DNA of 45,172 nt from contig NZ_MLCB01000115.1 of assembly GCF_001890925.1 (NCBI RefSeq), positions 1 through 45,172 on the forward strand. The letters run 5' to 3'. The notes beneath the pieces were generated by a model. It did no database searches. It was not told the DNA's origin and was given only the letters and a program-made list of their open reading frames with translations. Shown here piece after piece: positions 43,453 to 45,172 of the stretch. How positions within the stretch are numbered: the stretch's first letter is position 1; every line of letters starts with the position of its first letter. The DNA comes from Planktotalea frisia (lineage in GTDB: Bacteria > Pseudomonadota > Alphaproteobacteria > Rhodobacterales > Rhodobacteraceae). The position numbers and the translations under genes were made by a program.

Positions 43453-45108
43453 TTAGCCGCCCGCTGTCGCGCCATAGGCCTTGTCCCAGCGACCTGCGGC
43501 GAGGTCGTCCTCGTCAATCCAAAAATCAATGATGCCAACGTCGCAGAACATGAACCGCAACGCATAATCGCTATCAAATTGCGCAAGGCGAATGCCTTTG
43601 CCCGCAGTCGGATTGGTGGCTGAACTTTTGGGTCCAAGCAGGAAATGTTCGGTATAATGATGCCATGGTTGCAGCGTTGGTGCGACCTGCTCCAGCAGCG
43701 CGCTCGGCACGGTATCAAAGAGGGCGGGAGTGCTCATTGCTTCAGCAGCAAAATCAATTGCACCGTTTTGTGCGTATCCGTCGGCTTTACTGCCACTGGA
43801 GGCCTTGTCAAAGAACGTGATGAATAAGGCTTGCGTGCGTTCATTTAGGGCAGCGCTCAGCGGTGTATCCTGTTCCGCTTGCTTAAGATCACGCATCAAA
43901 GCGTCCAGTTTTTCTAGGACAGGTGCGTTGGTTTCCAAAACTTTCAAATCACGCTCTTGCGGCGCATTTTTCGTCTTTTTGGCATAGGAAATTCTGCCGC
44001 TGGCATCTTGGAGCGCAGTCGCAAAATCATGGTTCATCCAGCGTAGCGTATGGTGGGCAAACCGCGCGGTAAATGGAAATGTGGCCCCCCAAAGCTCTGG
44101 CGCATAGATCGGTTTATTGTAGGTGAAAGTGGTTCCATTGGGGCGGGTGCGCTCTTCTGGGATCTCTTTGGTGATCAGTTTTGCGCGGTAATCTTCAGGC
44201 ACAGCTTGGCCGCAAATCTTGGCTTTTTCGTCCTTTTCACGTGCTTGTAACGCCTCGGAATAGGCCATTGGATCAGTGACACCGTCTGGCTGATTGTCTT
44301 GAAAGGGCCAAGCAAGGGTTTCATGGGCTGTGATCGGCCAACGTGGGTAGAGCGCGAAATTAGGCCCTTTAAAGTTCCAAAGCGGGCCTGTCATTTGGTC
44401 GTCAGGGTGGTCGACTTCTGGCAAGGTTTCGGGGACCGCGGCAAGCTGCATGCCTTTGGTAGAGGTCGGATGAAACACCACAGCCGTGCCTTTGGCTGGG
44501 GGACCTTCGGACCACTCCAAGTCAATGCTGATGTCCGCAAAAAACCACAGCATTCCCTCTTTCGGCAGTTTGGCCCCTGTTGCCAAGGAGGGCATTTCAG
44601 AGAGGTCAATTTGCGCAAGGTGATGCAGGCTCAGGCCGGTATCAGGATGCGTTGGCCATGCGAGTCCGTCAGGCAAAGCAGGTGCGCCGCCAAGCCATGA
44701 ATTGCCAAGAAAGGACACTTGCGGAGGCCAATGACGTTTTAAGCGCAGGGCAGGCTCTGCGGTTTGATCGATAAGCGCGCCAATTTTATCTGGCGACATC
44801 GCAATTGGATCGCGAAAGTAGTTTGGAGCACGTGTTGCGCTGGAATTGTCTGTGTGCAGTGAAGGTTGGTTTTGCGGAGCTTCCGACGTTGGTTTGCTGA
44901 CGTGTACTGGGACACCCGTAAGGATTTCAATCACACGGATGTTGAAGCGTTTGCTGCGCATCGCGATGCGGAACAGGAGCGGGATAGATACGAGAATAAG
45001 TGCTAGCAAACTCAAATCGAGCACAAACAAGCAGAGGAATGCCATTGCGAAGAGTACGATGCGCGCAATGGCGATGACCTTTGGGACGTTCTCTAATTGG
45101 ACTTTCAC
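43453..45108 (-). CDS. Membrane-anchored DUF1963-like protein
   Basis: The 551-residue protein has two N-terminal membrane helices (about 10-50) and a large soluble part with FLGNSWLGGAPALPDG and PEEGMLWFFADI-type motifs of DUF1963 (YwqG-like) proteins. That domain's function is unknown. The 64 nt beyond its start to the window end hold no further feature. It lies 46 nt before the P450 start and may share its transcript. Confidence 0.75.
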   Translation of the reverse strand: MKVQLENVPKVIAIARIVLFAMAFLCLFVLDLSLLALILVSIPLLFRIAMRSKRFNIRVIEILTGVPVHVSKPTSEAPQNQPSLHTDNSSATRAPNYFRDPIAMSPDKIGALIDQTAEPALRLKRHWPPQVSFLGNSWLGGAPALPDGLAWPTHPDTGLSLHHLAQIDLSEMPSLATGAKLPKEGMLWFFADISIDLEWSEGPPAKGTAVVFHPTSTKGMQLAAVPETLPEVDHPDDQMTGPLWNFKGPNFALYPRWPITAHETLAWPFQDNQPDGVTDPMAYSEALQAREKDEKAKICGQAVPEDYRAKLITKEIPEERTRPNGTTFTYNKPIYAPELWGATFPFTARFAHHTLRWMNHDFATALQDASGRISYAKKTKNAPQERDLKVLETNAPVLEKLDALMRDLKQAEQDTPLSAALNERTQALFITFFDKASSGSKADGYAQNGAIDFAAEAMSTPALFDTVPSALLEQVAPTLQPWHHYTEHFLLGPKSSATNPTAGKGIRLAQFDSDYALRFMFCDVGIIDFWIDEDDLAAGRWDKAYGATAGG

Positions 45109-45172
45109 GGATCATTCCTGACCTGCCCCCCGAAACTTCCCTCAGTTTAATGTAGAGTTTGCTCAACCATCG

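Overview
The window is chromosomal DNA of a marine-type alphaproteobacterium of the Rhodobacteraceae (Roseobacter group). This rests on family gene neighbourhoods (tatABC, cvpA-purF, surE-pcm-nlpD, dnaB-alr-mlaEF, cysG-DUF2849-cysI-cysH-DUF934), moderate GC content, and many overlapping start/stop pairs. It is mostly housekeeping and conserved accessory sequence. I see no tRNA, rRNA, CRISPR array, prophage or insertion sequence.

Layout. 1-3.8 kb: two glycosyltransferase-like genes behind prfC. 3.8-6.5 kb: a Hint-domain protein, an atypical SDR and a lipoprotein. 6.7-9.2 kb: an SSS symporter and an orphan FbpC/PotA-like ATPase. 9.4-12 kb: tatABC plus a DUF815 ATPase. 12-17.7 kb: nlpD, pcm, surE, an SDR, purF and cvpA, all on the minus strand. 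17.7-26.4 kb: radA, a coiled-coil membrane protein, a PqiA-like protein, mlaF, mlaE, alr, a broken 2-oxoglutarate/Fe(II) oxygenase, a membrane protein and dnaB. 26.6-28.4 kb: pyrE and pyrC. 28.5-32.9 kb: small proteins, an XdhC/molybdopterin-binding pair and a TTG-started methyltransferase. 32.9-35.3 kb: infC, an alanine-rich repeat protein and a second broken dioxygenase (TauD-like). 35.5-41.6 kb: an assimilatory sulfate-reduction cluster (fpr, DUF934, cysH, cysI, DUF2849, cysG) with a divergent Lrp-type regulator. 41.6-45.1 kb: a secreted protein, a cytochrome P450 and a DUF1963-like membrane protein.

The most notable signals are these. (1) Two unrelated non-haem Fe(II) dioxygenase genes are each cut by one in-frame nonsense codon (TAA at 24298-24300, TAG at 35130-35132), with clear homology continuing in the same frame on both sides. 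(2) infC has no ATG/GTG/TTG start that gives a full-length protein; the family's N-terminus begins at an ATA codon behind a Shine-Dalgarno sequence. (3) Six copies of a palindrome built around TTTTCTAGAAAA sit just 3' of stop codons at four loci. A second, GC-rich repeat family also sits at three gene ends. (4) The dnaB upstream region holds a perfect DnaA box and a perfect TTAA-N7-TTAA CtrA-type site. (5) Inverted repeats lie in the likely promoter or leader regions of the ABC ATPase, tatA and fpr. No wholly new multigene system stands out; the palindromes and the paired dioxygenase lesions are the best leads.
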